Shown here piece by piece: positions 1 to 7,935 of a stretch of 64,000 nt of DNA. The notes under the pieces are model-generated. The model saw only the letters and a list, made by a program, of their open reading frames with translations. It was not told the DNA's origin and ran no database searches. The position numbers and the translations under genes were made by a program. Within the stretch, counting starts at the first letter, position 1. The number at the start of each line of letters is the position of its first letter. This DNA is from Swaminathania salitolerans (GTDB taxonomy: Bacteria > Pseudomonadota > Alphaproteobacteria > Acetobacterales > Acetobacteraceae). The stretch is taken from the NCBI RefSeq assembly GCF_025994315.1, contig NZ_BAQE01000025.1; one strand, 5' to 3'.

Positions 1-45
1 CTCATAACCTGAAGGCCGCAGGTTCAAATCCTGCCCCCGCAACCA
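1..45 (+). tRNA. 3' part of a tRNA with CAU anticodon, probably initiator tRNA-fMet
   Basis: The window opens inside the anticodon loop (bases 1-7, anticodon CAT at 3-5). It continues through the 3' anticodon stem (8-12), variable loop (13-17), a perfect 5-bp T stem (18-22 with 30-34) around the loop TTCAAAT, the 3' acceptor strand (35-41), discriminator A (42) and an encoded CCA (43-45). The 3' half resembles initiator tRNAs of alphaproteobacteria, but the 5' half that would separate fMet from elongator Met or Ile2 is outside the window. Confidence 0.9.
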
Positions 46-72
46 GTCCCCACATATACATCCCCAGAAAAC

Positions 73-106
73 AGGGCCATACCGCGATCTTGCGGCTTGG
101 CCCTTT
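73..106. terminator. Bidirectional hairpin terminator between tRNA and CMD gene
   Basis: A 7-bp outer stem (AGGGCCA at 73-79 with TGGCCCT at 98-104) encloses a second CCGC/GCGG pairing. It is followed by T-rich sequence on the plus strand and preceded by an A-rich stretch that gives U residues on the minus strand. It lies between the converging tRNA and the gene ending at 110, so it can serve both. Confidence 0.75.
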
Positions 107-109
107 CTC

Positions 110-988
110 TTATTTCGCTCTTTTTCCGAGCACCGCCGCCACGACCGGAACCGCCGAGAATGCATTCGGCCAGCCCGCATAAAAGGCTGCCTGGGTAAGC
201 ACCTCCCCCGCCTGTTCGGCCGTCAGGCCGTTATCCATTGCCTTGTTGAGATGATACGGAATCTGGGCAGATTGCCCGTTGGCGACAAGCGCGCTCACCG
301 TAACCAGGCTGCGGTCTCTCGGGGATAATCCGGGGCGCAACCAGAGATCGCGGAACAAGGGCATGGTGGTAAAACTCTCGAGCCCGGGTGCGACCGGGCC
401 GACCGTTTTCGCCACAGCAGCCACACGCTGCGCTTCGCTTTCCTCGTTGATCGGGTTCAGGGGCGGCGAAGCGGGAGGCAGATGCGCCGGATCGACCCCG
501 CGTCGGGCGAAAACCTCCCGGGTTGCCCGGATCGCGCCCATGGCGTTCGACCAACCCGCATAAAAAGCCAGATGGGTGATGATCTCCGAAATTTCCGCCG
601 GTGTGACGCCGTGATCGAGGGCGATGTCGAGATAGGCAGGAAGATCGTCGGGCTGGTTGCGCGCGATCAGGATCGCGACGGTGACGATGCTTCTGTCCCG
701 TGTCGAGAGCTGGGGGCGTTTCCACAGATCGTCGCGTACCGTCTGATCGGCATAACGCGCCAGAGCCGGCGAGACCGCGCGGATCGCGTCACTCTCCAGG
801 GTCGATACCGGCATGGGGGAAGAGGGCATTTTTCGGTCTCCTTGAGCGTAAGCATTCCGGGGAGCGTAAGCATTCCCGGGAAGCCATCCCCCGGAAAGGA
901 CCAGCAGGATCAATCCCGGGATGAGCCGTCTCGTCGCAGCCCCGGAAGCGCCTCTCCTGCAACTGGGAGGGCGGATGATCGCGGTCAT
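110..988 (-). CDS. Exported double carboxymuconolactone decarboxylase-family protein
   Basis: The 292-residue protein has a basic N-terminus, a hydrophobic core (about 22-34) and an alanine-rich cleavage region (about 40-49), so it is predicted to be exported. Two tandem CMD domains follow (about 75-160 and 205-290), each with the family's 'AFYAGW.NA' helix. Neither has the CxxC of peroxidatic AhpD proteins, so the reaction is not evident. The start is set by a TGATG overlap with the upstream gene at 988-990. It is the last gene of a leftward operon with a cyclophilin-like protein and a cupin. CMD proteins are often encoded beside small cupins in lactone, aromatic or quinone metabolism, but the substrate here is unknown. 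An 18-bp duplication in the signal region repeats NAYA. Confidence 0.88.
   Translation of the reverse strand: MTAIIRPPSCRRGASGAATRRLIPGLILLVLSGGWLPGNAYAPRNAYAQGDRKMPSSPMPVSTLESDAIRAVSPALARYADQTVRDDLWKRPQLSTRDRSIVTVAILIARNQPDDLPAYLDIALDHGVTPAEISEIITHLAFYAGWSNAMGAIRATREVFARRGVDPAHLPPASPPLNPINEESEAQRVAAVAKTVGPVAPGLESFTTMPLFRDLWLRPGLSPRDRSLVTVSALVANGQSAQIPYHLNKAMDNGLTAEQAGEVLTQAAFYAGWPNAFSAVPVVAAVLGKRAK
844..879. repeat. 18-bp direct duplication in signal-peptide coding region
   Basis: Two adjacent copies of an 18-bp unit (844-861 and 862-879) differ only near the end. They duplicate an Asn-Ala-Tyr-Ala motif in the signal/cleavage region of the CMD protein and keep the reading frame. Confidence 0.85.
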
Positions 989-1557
989 CAGCGTTTCCGA
1001 TCCAGCTGGGCGATCGTAACGGGAATCGTGCCGGAACGATCGAGAGCGGCAATGTCGGACCGGATAGCACCGAGACGGATCAATCCGCACGCATGTCTGA
1101 AATCCTGCCGGAAAATCACCAGATTACCCCAGGGGGCGTAATAGGCGATATCGCCCCGGCGGGGAGAATATCCCGCAGGGGTCTCCTCGCTTTTCAGGGG
1201 ATGCGGCAGATCGCTGACTTTCTCGATCGTGCCGTAATCGGTCAGACGCAATGCGAGAGGCAGCATGGCGGCAAAGTCACGCGCCGTCTCGTTGTCGTCG
1301 AGCGATGCCGTAAGGCGCTGTCCTTCGGCATTGATCTCCAGCGTCATGAAATCGACCTTCCGGGGAGATGGGTCACGGCGCGTTGCAGCCATGGCCCCGG
1401 AGAACATGGCCCCGGAGAACATGGCCCCGGAGAAAAGGCCGGAGCCGGTCAGCGCGATCACGCCGCCACCCCGAATGGCGGTCAGGACGGTCCGTCTGGC
1501 GAGCGTCCCTGCGCCAGGGATTTCGGGATCAGCCTGCATAATCCGCGTCTGAGACAT
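988..1557 (-). CDS. Exported cyclophilin-like fold protein
   Basis: The 189-residue protein has an N-terminal export signal with a twin-arginine-like 'ARRTVLTA' and a glycine/alanine-rich hydrophobic stretch. The mature part (from about residue 65) has the pattern of the small cyclophilin-like family: 'LDDNETARDFAAMLP', 'LTDYG..EK.SDLP', 'GDIAYYAPWGNL' and a final 'RLG'. Function in this family is not established; the fold resembles cyclophilin but catalytic identity is not shown. The start at 1557 overlaps the upstream cupin by 29 bp; ATGs at 1584 and 1539 are alternatives. The stop overlaps the next start (TGATG). The signal region contains FSGAM three times, from a 15-bp tandem repeat. Confidence 0.8.
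   Translation of the reverse strand: MSQTRIMQADPEIPGAGTLARRTVLTAIRGGGVIALTGSGLFSGAMFSGAMFSGAMAATRRDPSPRKVDFMTLEINAEGQRLTASLDDNETARDFAAMLPLALRLTDYGTIEKVSDLPHPLKSEETPAGYSPRRGDIAYYAPWGNLVIFRQDFRHACGLIRLGAIRSDIAALDRSGTIPVTIAQLDRKR
1391..1435. repeat. 15-bp tandem repeat (three copies) inside a signal peptide
   Basis: Three near-identical 15-bp units at 1391-1405, 1406-1420 and 1421-1435 encode Phe-Ser-Gly-Ala-Met three times on the minus strand, in the hydrophobic/cleavage part of the cyclophilin-like protein's export signal. Copy-number change would lengthen or shorten the signal by five residues without a frameshift. Confidence 0.9.
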
Positions 1558-1924
1558 GCTCGAGCCATTCCACGGCGCTTCCATCCAGACGTTCCTGAAT
1601 GGCGGTATGGGTCATGGCGACATTCGGAGACGCGCCATGCCAGTGTTTTTCTCCCGGTGCGATCCAGACGACATCTCCGGGCCGGATTTCCCGAGCCGGT
1701 TGACCTTCCAGCTGCACCAGACCGAGACCGGCGGTCACGATCAGCGTCTGGCCGAGCGGATGGGTGTGCCATGCCGTGCGCGCGCCGGGCTCGAAGGTGA
1801 CGCTTCCGCCCGAGACGCGTGCAGGATCCTCCGCGTTGAAGAGCGGATCGATCCGCACGGTTCCGGTGAACCATTCCGCCGGTCCCTTCATGGAGGGCTG
1901 AGAACCGATTTTGGTGATGTCCAT
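1529..1924 (-). CDS. Small manganese/iron cupin, (R)-hydroxynitrile lyase-like
   Basis: This 131-residue single-domain cupin has metal ligands H53, H55 and Q59 in 'WHTHPLGQ' and H94 in 'GEKHWHG'. Length, ligand positions and flanking sequence closely match the cupin hydroxynitrile lyase of Granulicella tundricola (ligands H53, H55, Q59, H94 as I recall), including Q110; position 40 is Gly and 42 is Val. HNLs of this type release or add cyanide at aromatic aldehydes, but many relatives are annotated only as cupins, so the natural substrate is open. ATG at 1924 follows a GGAAG ribosome site at about 7 bases; a GTG at 1927 is less likely. It is the first gene of the cupin/cyclophilin-like/CMD operon. 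Confidence 0.85.
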   Translation of the reverse strand: MDITKIGSQPSMKGPAEWFTGTVRIDPLFNAEDPARVSGGSVTFEPGARTAWHTHPLGQTLIVTAGLGLVQLEGQPAREIRPGDVVWIAPGEKHWHGASPNVAMTHTAIQERLDGSAVEWLEHVSDADYAG

Positions 1925-2142
1925 CACTGATCTTCCGTCATGAGATTTGTCTGTGACGACCGGAGCCCCTGTCGGGGAGAGCCGGACGATCCGCTCAGTC
2001 TATCGGGATGAGCGTGCGGGATAAGACAAACGGCCTCGCATGAGCCTATGAAAAATCTGCATCAATACGGTGCAGGGAACTCTGACGCTTTCCTTCGCGC
2101 TTGAGAAACAGTTTCCTGCATGTCTGTCCCCGGAGTGACGCG

Positions 2143-2847
2143 ATGACGATACTGATCGATCTATGGCTGGCTTTGTCCGTGATTGCGGTGCTCTGGATCG
2201 CTTCGGATTGCCGTGCACGTCCACAGCATATGCGTATCATGGATGTCACATGGCCGTTGACGGGTCTCTATTTCGGCCCCCTCGCACTCTGGTTCTATCA
2301 TCGTCTCGGACGGGCGCCCGAAAAGAGCCATCAGCATCACCACCACCACCAGCATCATCAGCACGAGCACCATCATCACGGTCACGATCATGACCGGGGG
2401 CAGGCGGTCTCGGCGCGCTCCACCTTCGTGAGCACGACCCATTGCGGCGGCGGCTGCGCTCTGGGCGATCTGATCGGAGAGACGCTTGTCGGTCTGTTGT
2501 CCCTGACCCTGTTCGGCTCCGCGCTCGTTGCCGGATGGACCCTCGATTTCGTTCTCGCTTTCGGTCTGGGTATCGTCTTCCAGTATCTCTCGATCCGCCC
2601 GATGAATCCTGACATGCCGCCCGCTCAGGCGCTGCGCGAAGCGCTGAAAGCCGATACGTTTTCCATCGTTGCGTTCGAGATCGGCATGTTCGCCATCATG
2701 GGGCTGCGTGCGTTCGTGGCGCCCGGTCTCACGATCGGAGACGGTGCGTTCTGGTTGTGGATGCAAGGCGCCATGGTCGCAGGTTTCGCAACGAGTTTCC
2801 CGGCCAACTGGCTGCTCGTCAGGCTGGGGGTGAAACAGGCCATGTAA
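2143..2847 (+). CDS. DUF4396 membrane protein with histidine-rich loop
   Basis: The 234-residue protein has transmembrane segments near residues 4-20 and 38-52, a cytoplasmic or periplasmic loop with about 14 histidines between residues 63 and 83, then a conserved 'TTHCGGGC..GD' motif (C101, C105) and three or four more membrane helices. This architecture fits the DUF4396 family; the His-rich insert and the CxxxC suggest binding of a transition metal such as copper, nickel or zinc, which is inference. ATG at 2143 follows a GGAG site at 8 bases. It is divergent from the cupin operon and looks monocistronic. Confidence 0.85.
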   Translation: MTILIDLWLALSVIAVLWIASDCRARPQHMRIMDVTWPLTGLYFGPLALWFYHRLGRAPEKSHQHHHHHQHHQHEHHHHGHDHDRGQAVSARSTFVSTTHCGGGCALGDLIGETLVGLLSLTLFGSALVAGWTLDFVLAFGLGIVFQYLSIRPMNPDMPPAQALREALKADTFSIVAFEIGMFAIMGLRAFVAPGLTIGDGAFWLWMQGAMVAGFATSFPANWLLVRLGVKQAM

Positions 2848-3080
2848 GCCACCGGGGGACGGCCTCCTCCCGGGATAAGATCATTTCCGAATGATTAAAT
2901 AAAATCAATATGACCGTTCTGTCTCTCCGCGAGGCTGCGTAAGGAAACCGGATAACGGATTTTCTTCATGCAGGGAGCGTCCAGAACGGTTCTTCGTCTT
3001 TCCGGAATGGTTTCAGAACGGACATCCTGCCGGAGTCAGGCAGCGATACCCCCTGCCCGGAAAGTCCCGGCCGGAAATGG

Positions 3081-4625
3081 ATGCTCCCTCCGAAAGGGGG
3101 CGGAACGATCGTGTCTGGTCTTGAGCAAAAGGAGCTGCTTCGGGTTTTTTCTTCCCGTCGGCATCAGGAACGCCTTTTCCCGAAGGCAGGGATTTTTCTG
3201 CGTCGCATCACGGCCCGGATCTGTCTTGTGGCGGTCGTGTCTCTCGCCGCAATTCCGTTTTCCCCGCTCAGGCAATGCCATGCACAGAGTGTTCCGGACT
3301 GGGTAAGGGAGGTGGAATCGTCGCGGCAGATCGTTCCTCTGAAAAACGAGACGCTGGCCCAGATGATCGGACTGACACCTCTTTATATCATGCACCCATT
3401 ACCCCCCGAGGAAACACAGCATCTGCTGGGTGGCGGTTATGCCCGCATGACAAATGCCCTGCTGAAACGGGGAATCGATTTCCAGCTGGGTTACTGGTCC
3501 CAGTTTGCAGCCAATATCTCGGGTGGAACGGCAAAACATCAGGATTACGCCCATCAGATCGGATTGAATATCGGTTTCGATCTCGACAGGATCATGGGTG
3601 TTTCGAATACCAAGCTTTTCTTTTCGGGAACCGAGCGGGCCGGTCGCAATCTCGGTTACGATGCCTTGGGCGACAACACCTTCCGGCCTACGCAGATCTA
3701 CGGTGGCGGTGGCAACGTCCTGTTTCACCTGATCTATTTCTACATCCAGAAAAGCTGGGCCGATGACAGGCTCCGCTGGATCATCGGGCGTTACGCTGTC
3801 GGGCCTGATTATAATTTCTCCATGCTGAATTGTACGTTCGGCGCCCTCGCGATCTGCGGTCAGCCGCGTGCCACCACATTTCTGCCGGGATATGTTTCAT
3901 GGCCCAGCACGGCCTGGGGAACCAATGTGAAGGTCAGACCGACGCCGGATACCTATATCGTGCCGGGACTGTTCGTCTCCAATCCCAAACGGGGGGGAAC
4001 CGCCGGTACGGCCTGGGGCGATGCGTCGGGTGTGACGCTGGTCGGTGAAATGGGATGGGAGCCGGAATTCGGGCCGCATGAGGATTCGGGCCACTACAAG
4101 ATCGGCATTCTCTGGGACAGTTCGTCATATCGTTACAACAATGCCCGCAACACGCTCGATCTGGGCAGCCGCAAGGGTATTCTCATGACCTGGGCAGCCT
4201 TCGACCAGATGATCTGGCGTCATGGCTCGTACCAGACGGCGGGTCTGATCCTTCTCGGAGGATACACGCATGTGACTTCGGCAATCACCCAGATTTCGGA
4301 TCAGGCCTATGTGGGGCTGATCGATTTCGGTGCCATCAAGTCACGGCCCTATGATGGCGTTGCTGTCGAATATTCGCAGGGACGTTACGGCGCCAATTTC
4401 GCGGCAGCCTATCAGCCCAGCTATTTTCAGGGGCCGCTTTATGCCCAGTCGCAGGGCAGACCGGTCATGGCGTCTCTCGAACGGATTTTCGAGGTGACCT
4501 ATCGCATTCATGTCGCCAGGGGCGTCTATTTCTCGCCCGAGTATCAGCGCATATGGCGTCCCGGGGGAGGAGGCTATGTCAAGGATGCTTCTGTCTTCAG
4601 CTTCGACCTGCGTGTTTTCCTGTAG
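3081..4625 (+). CDS. OprB-family carbohydrate-selective porin
   Basis: The 514-residue protein has a long N-terminus with a hydrophobic export segment at about 44-60 ending near 'CHAQS'. The rest has alternating beta-strand character and motifs of the OprB porin family ('YGGGGNVLFHL', 'GHYKIGILWD', 'VARGVYFSPEYQ') with the C-terminal strand ending in an aromatic/Leu pair. It would form an outer-membrane channel for sugars; members are common in acetic acid bacteria with periplasmic sugar oxidation. ATG 3081 is used, but GTG at 3111 follows a better ribosome site (GGGGGCGGA) and gives a shorter signal. A second family member lies at 26274. Confidence 0.88.
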   Translation: MLPPKGGGTIVSGLEQKELLRVFSSRRHQERLFPKAGIFLRRITARICLVAVVSLAAIPFSPLRQCHAQSVPDWVREVESSRQIVPLKNETLAQMIGLTPLYIMHPLPPEETQHLLGGGYARMTNALLKRGIDFQLGYWSQFAANISGGTAKHQDYAHQIGLNIGFDLDRIMGVSNTKLFFSGTERAGRNLGYDALGDNTFRPTQIYGGGGNVLFHLIYFYIQKSWADDRLRWIIGRYAVGPDYNFSMLNCTFGALAICGQPRATTFLPGYVSWPSTAWGTNVKVRPTPDTYIVPGLFVSNPKRGGTAGTAWGDASGVTLVGEMGWEPEFGPHEDSGHYKIGILWDSSSYRYNNARNTLDLGSRKGILMTWAAFDQMIWRHGSYQTAGLILLGGYTHVTSAITQISDQAYVGLIDFGAIKSRPYDGVAVEYSQGRYGANFAAAYQPSYFQGPLYAQSQGRPVMASLERIFEVTYRIHVARGVYFSPEYQRIWRPGGGGYVKDASVFSFDLRVFL

Positions 4626-4691
4626 GGAGAGGAGAGCGGCGAAACAGACCGGTCCCCGTATTTCGTTTTCCGGGGGCTCGTATCCCGTGTT

Positions 4692-5354
4692 TCACTCTCC
4701 GTGTACGATGCCGTCATCGGTCACGACCAGCATGTGATCGCCGACCCATTCGGCGAGAAAGATATGGTCCGGATCGGGAAGACCCATTGCAGTCAGCATT
4801 GCGAGAAGCCAGGCTTCGTCCCGGTCGAGTATCCTGAGCTCTTCCTGGAGGATCTCGCCGCGATGCACCAGAAAGCGTGACGGTTTCTTCGCTTCATCCT
4901 GCATGATGACGCTGACATGGCCCGTCGTCTCGATCTGGGCGAAGGCGATCCTGTCGAAGCTGAAGATGTTCTGCATGCGCAGGGCGGTCGCGACATCCTT
5001 GATGTCGATCCGGCTCGCATTCTCCTCGAAATTCCCGATCAGGAAGCGTCCGTCCCGGATGATGGTGATCGGCTCGCCGATGGTACGCTTGCGCAGGCCG
5101 GGGATCTTGCGCGACAGGGCGTTGAAAAGCGCCATGAGCAGGATGCAGAGCACCAGAAGCGCGATGTAGTGAAGAATGGGCAGCTTGTCGTTGTAGAGAA
5201 TACCCCCCACGACGCCGCCCAGAATGAAGTTTCCGACCAGATCGACCGAGGTCATCATGGCGATCTGGTTGCGCCCGGTGACATTCAGATAGGAGATGAT
5301 CAGCGTAAAGCCGATCACGAGTTTCAGTATGACCCAGAGATAGAGGGTGATCAC
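4692..5354 (-). CDS. DUF421/YetF-family membrane protein
   Basis: The 220-residue protein has three N-terminal hydrophobic segments (about 4-22, 35-55, 60-80), followed by a soluble domain with 'GEP..IIRDGRFL' and 'LRMQ.IFSFD.IAFAQIE..G.VSVI', the signature of YetF/DUF421 proteins. Family members form dimers in the inner membrane through the C-terminal domain; their role is not settled (some are linked to spore or stress membrane functions in Firmicutes). It starts with GTG at 5354 behind AAGGA at about 10 bases. It stands alone, convergent with the porin gene and divergent from imuA. Confidence 0.87.
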   Translation of the reverse strand: MITLYLWVILKLVIGFTLIISYLNVTGRNQIAMMTSVDLVGNFILGGVVGGILYNDKLPILHYIALLVLCILLMALFNALSRKIPGLRKRTIGEPITIIRDGRFLIGNFEENASRIDIKDVATALRMQNIFSFDRIAFAQIETTGHVSVIMQDEAKKPSRFLVHRGEILQEELRILDRDEAWLLAMLTAMGLPDPDHIFLAEWVGDHMLVVTDDGIVHGE

Positions 5355-5570
5355 GCGAATCCGGTCCTTCAGGTTCTGTATCGTTCGAGCAGGGCATGGC
5401 GCGGGAAGAGGCGCGGCCCCCTCTTCATTGCGCCTGTGCGAAAACAGCGTCGGGACGAAAAGGTTTTTCCCGCCGCATCCCCGGCCAAGCGTCTGATTTC
5501 AAAAAACATCCTTTCCGTCTGTACCGCAGAGGGATGGAAGAGGGGGCATTTTCCTGCAACCAATATAGTT

Positions 5571-5585
5571 GTTCTTGTTTTGTTC
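5571..5585 (+). promoter_or_regulatory. LexA/SOS box (GTTC-N7-GTTC)
   Basis: GTTC at 5571-5574 and GTTC at 5582-5585 are separated by exactly seven bases, the direct-repeat LexA operator known from alphaproteobacteria. It is 37 bp upstream of the imuA start, so the mutasome operon should be induced by DNA damage. Confidence 0.85.
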
Positions 5586-5621
5586 GTATGATACGGCCCG
5601 AACCGGAAGGAGGCTCCAGTC

Positions 5622-6407
5622 ATGAAGAACGGGACAGAGATGGCCCGGCTGCGCGACAGCGTGGCACGGATCGAACAGCGTTATCGAAAGAGTTTTGCAG
5701 CGCTCTATCTGGAAACGGGGCTTCCATGCGTGGATGAGGCGCTCAGGGGCGGATTGCGCCGCGGGGTCGTGCATGAATTTCTGGGGGCGGGGTACGATCG
5801 CGTGCTCTGTGCCAGACCGACGCATTTCATCGCGCGTGTTCTGGCGCGGGCAACGGGGCCGGTCATCTGGATCGTTCCTGCGGCTTCGGGGCAGGGGACA
5901 CTGACCCTGGCCGGTCTGGAGACCGCCGGTCTGGCCTCCGAACGTCTGCTCTGTGTCGAGGCGGAGCCCGCGCGTCTGGTGGGCACCATGGAAGACGTGC
6001 TGCGCACCCCCGGCGTCACGGCCGTGGTGGCCGATCTGACCGGGCCTCTTTCCCTGACCGCCTCGCGCCGCTTGCATCTGGCGGCCGAGCACGCCGCTGC
6101 AACCGGATTCCTGCTGCATCGGCATGATCGCCCGCTTTCGCCCAATGCGTGCTGGACACGCTGGCGTGTCGGCGCTGCGCCTTCCGGTCCCGTCATTCTG
6201 GGGCGTCGCGCCCTGCTCCCTTTTGCCGAAGCCTTTTCCCTGTCCCTGCTGCGTCGTCGCGGGGGTGAGGCCCTGTCCTGGAGGATCGGTACAGATCATG
6301 CCGCGCCGTCTGCTCTCCCTCTGGCTGCCGCACTGGCACACGACACTCTGGCACAAGGTGCATCCTCACAGCGATCCGGGCTTGCCACTGGCGCTGTATG
6401 GGCGTGA
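5622..6407 (+). CDS. imuA: ImuA, RecA/SulA-like SOS mutagenesis protein
   Basis: This is the first gene of the damage-inducible mutasome operon. The 261-residue protein has the ImuA N-terminus ('TGLPCVDEALRGGLRRGVVHEF'-type RecA-like core without a proper Walker A), then 'PVIWIVP' and 'VVADL' strands. ImuA (ImuA') supports ImuB and DnaE2 in translesion synthesis. ATG 5622 follows a strong GGAAGGAGG site, and a LexA box lies just upstream. Its last 110 bp overlap the start of imuB in another frame, which is unusually long; the C-terminal 35 residues are Ala-rich and may be non-conserved. Confidence 0.9.
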   Translation: MKNGTEMARLRDSVARIEQRYRKSFAALYLETGLPCVDEALRGGLRRGVVHEFLGAGYDRVLCARPTHFIARVLARATGPVIWIVPAASGQGTLTLAGLETAGLASERLLCVEAEPARLVGTMEDVLRTPGVTAVVADLTGPLSLTASRRLHLAAEHAAATGFLLHRHDRPLSPNACWTRWRVGAAPSGPVILGRRALLPFAEAFSLSLLRRRGGEALSWRIGTDHAAPSALPLAAALAHDTLAQGASSQRSGLATGAVWA

Positions 6408-7935
6408 CGGCCAGAGCCGCAGGATCGTGGCGGTCAATCGGGCCGCTCGGGCGTACGGGGTGCAAAAAGGGCAGTTTCTCGCCATGGCGCGCAGCCTTGT
6501 GCCCGATCTGGTCACACATCCCGAAACGCCCGGACGCGATGCGCGCAGCTTGCAGAAACTGGCCGAATGGTGCCGGTGCTTTTCGCCGCTCGTGGCGGCC
6601 GATCCGCCGGACGGGCTCTGGATCGACAGCACCGGCTGCGCCCATCTCTTCGGCGGTGAGGCCTCCATGCTCGAGACCGTAAGGGCCCGTCTGGCCGAGC
6701 GCGGCCATGAGATCCGGGCGGCCCTGGCCGATACGGCCGGAGCCGCCCATGCTCTGGCGCGTCATGGCGACCGGGAACTCACATGCGTTCCACCCGGAAA
6801 AACCGGACAGGCTCTGGCGGATCTGCCCGTTGCTGCCCTGCGTCTGGCGCCGGATATACGGACAGGGCTCGGCCTCATGGGGATCACCCGTGTGGCGGAT
6901 CTGTGTGCCGTACCGCGCGCCTCGCTCGCACGGCGTTTCGGCATGGCGCCTCTGTCCCGGCTCGATCAGGCGCTCGGTCGGGAAAAGGAGGCGCTGTGCT
7001 TCGATCGGCCCGTTGCAGCACTGCATGCGAGACGTGTCTTGCTGGAGCCGATCGGCACGGCCGAAAGCCTGCTCCATGTGGTGGGGGTTCTGTGCGATGA
7101 TATCGCGTCCCGGTTGCAGAAAGCCGGGCAGGGGGCACGCAGGCTCGATCTGCTTTGTCAGCGCGTGGACGATGCCACCCAGGCCATTCGCGTGGGAACC
7201 TCGGAGCCGGTCAATGATCCGGTGCGTCTGTGTCGTCTGCTTCAGGAGCGTATCGAGACGATCGATCCGGGCTTCGGTATCGAGGCGATGAGCCTGCATG
7301 TCGATCACGCAGAACCTCGCCAGCCCGTAACCGGAACCTCCGGCCTTACGCCTTCCGGTCTCGTTTCTTCCGACCCGGCCTCTTCCGGCCTCGCCCCTGC
7401 CTCCCCTGCGGCGCCCGAAGCGCCCCGCATGCCGGCCATGCTGGTCGAGCTGGCGGAGCGTCTGCGCAACAGACCGGGATTGCGGGGGATCTATCATCTG
7501 GCGGCAACCGACAGCCCTTTTCCGGAACAGGCCCAGAAGCCGGCGGACAGACCGGCGCGTCGTGCGGCCGGGCCCTGCGCTTCCCGCTTCCGTTCGCCGG
7601 GGAGCGATGACACTGCCGGTGACGGTTTTCCTCGCCTCTGGCCGCGTCCCGTGCGGCTTTTTGCGGCACCATGTGCCATTGCGCCGCCCGTTCTGGCCGA
7701 GGATGACAGCCCGAGGCGTTTCGTCTGGCAGGGGCAGATGCTGCGCATTCGCGGGGCGAACGGGCCGGAGCGATTGCATGGCGCCTGGTGGCAGCATCCT
7801 GCACAGGCCGGTGCCATACGCGATTACTGGATCGTGGAAACGGAAGCGGGCGACCGGTTCTGGCTCTTTCGTCGTGGAGACGGACAGAACGCCTGGTCGG
7901 GCGATGGCGCCTGGTTCGTCCACGGGTTATTCTGA
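6298..7935 (+). CDS. imuB: ImuB, non-catalytic Y-family polymerase homologue
   Basis: The 545-residue protein starts 'MPRRLLSLWLPHW', where active Y-family polymerases have the first catalytic Asp motif, and keeps 'PPDGLWIDSTGCAHLFGG' (about 103-119). This is typical of ImuB, which lacks polymerase activity and recruits DnaE2 to the beta clamp. A low-complexity Ser/Pro/Ala linker lies at about 345-375. The start at 6298 is preceded by GGAGGATC; an in-frame upstream extension exists but lacks ImuB similarity. The gene overlaps imuA by 110 bp and its stop overlaps the next start (TGATG). Confidence 0.93.
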   Translation: MPRRLLSLWLPHWHTTLWHKVHPHSDPGLPLALYGRDGQSRRIVAVNRAARAYGVQKGQFLAMARSLVPDLVTHPETPGRDARSLQKLAEWCRCFSPLVAADPPDGLWIDSTGCAHLFGGEASMLETVRARLAERGHEIRAALADTAGAAHALARHGDRELTCVPPGKTGQALADLPVAALRLAPDIRTGLGLMGITRVADLCAVPRASLARRFGMAPLSRLDQALGREKEALCFDRPVAALHARRVLLEPIGTAESLLHVVGVLCDDIASRLQKAGQGARRLDLLCQRVDDATQAIRVGTSEPVNDPVRLCRLLQERIETIDPGFGIEAMSLHVDHAEPRQPVTGTSGLTPSGLVSSDPASSGLAPASPAAPEAPRMPAMLVELAERLRNRPGLRGIYHLAATDSPFPEQAQKPADRPARRAAGPCASRFRSPGSDDTAGDGFPRLWPRPVRLFAAPCAIAPPVLAEDDSPRRFVWQGQMLRIRGANGPERLHGAWWQHPAQAGAIRDYWIVETEAGDRFWLFRRGDGQNAWSGDGAWFVHGLF

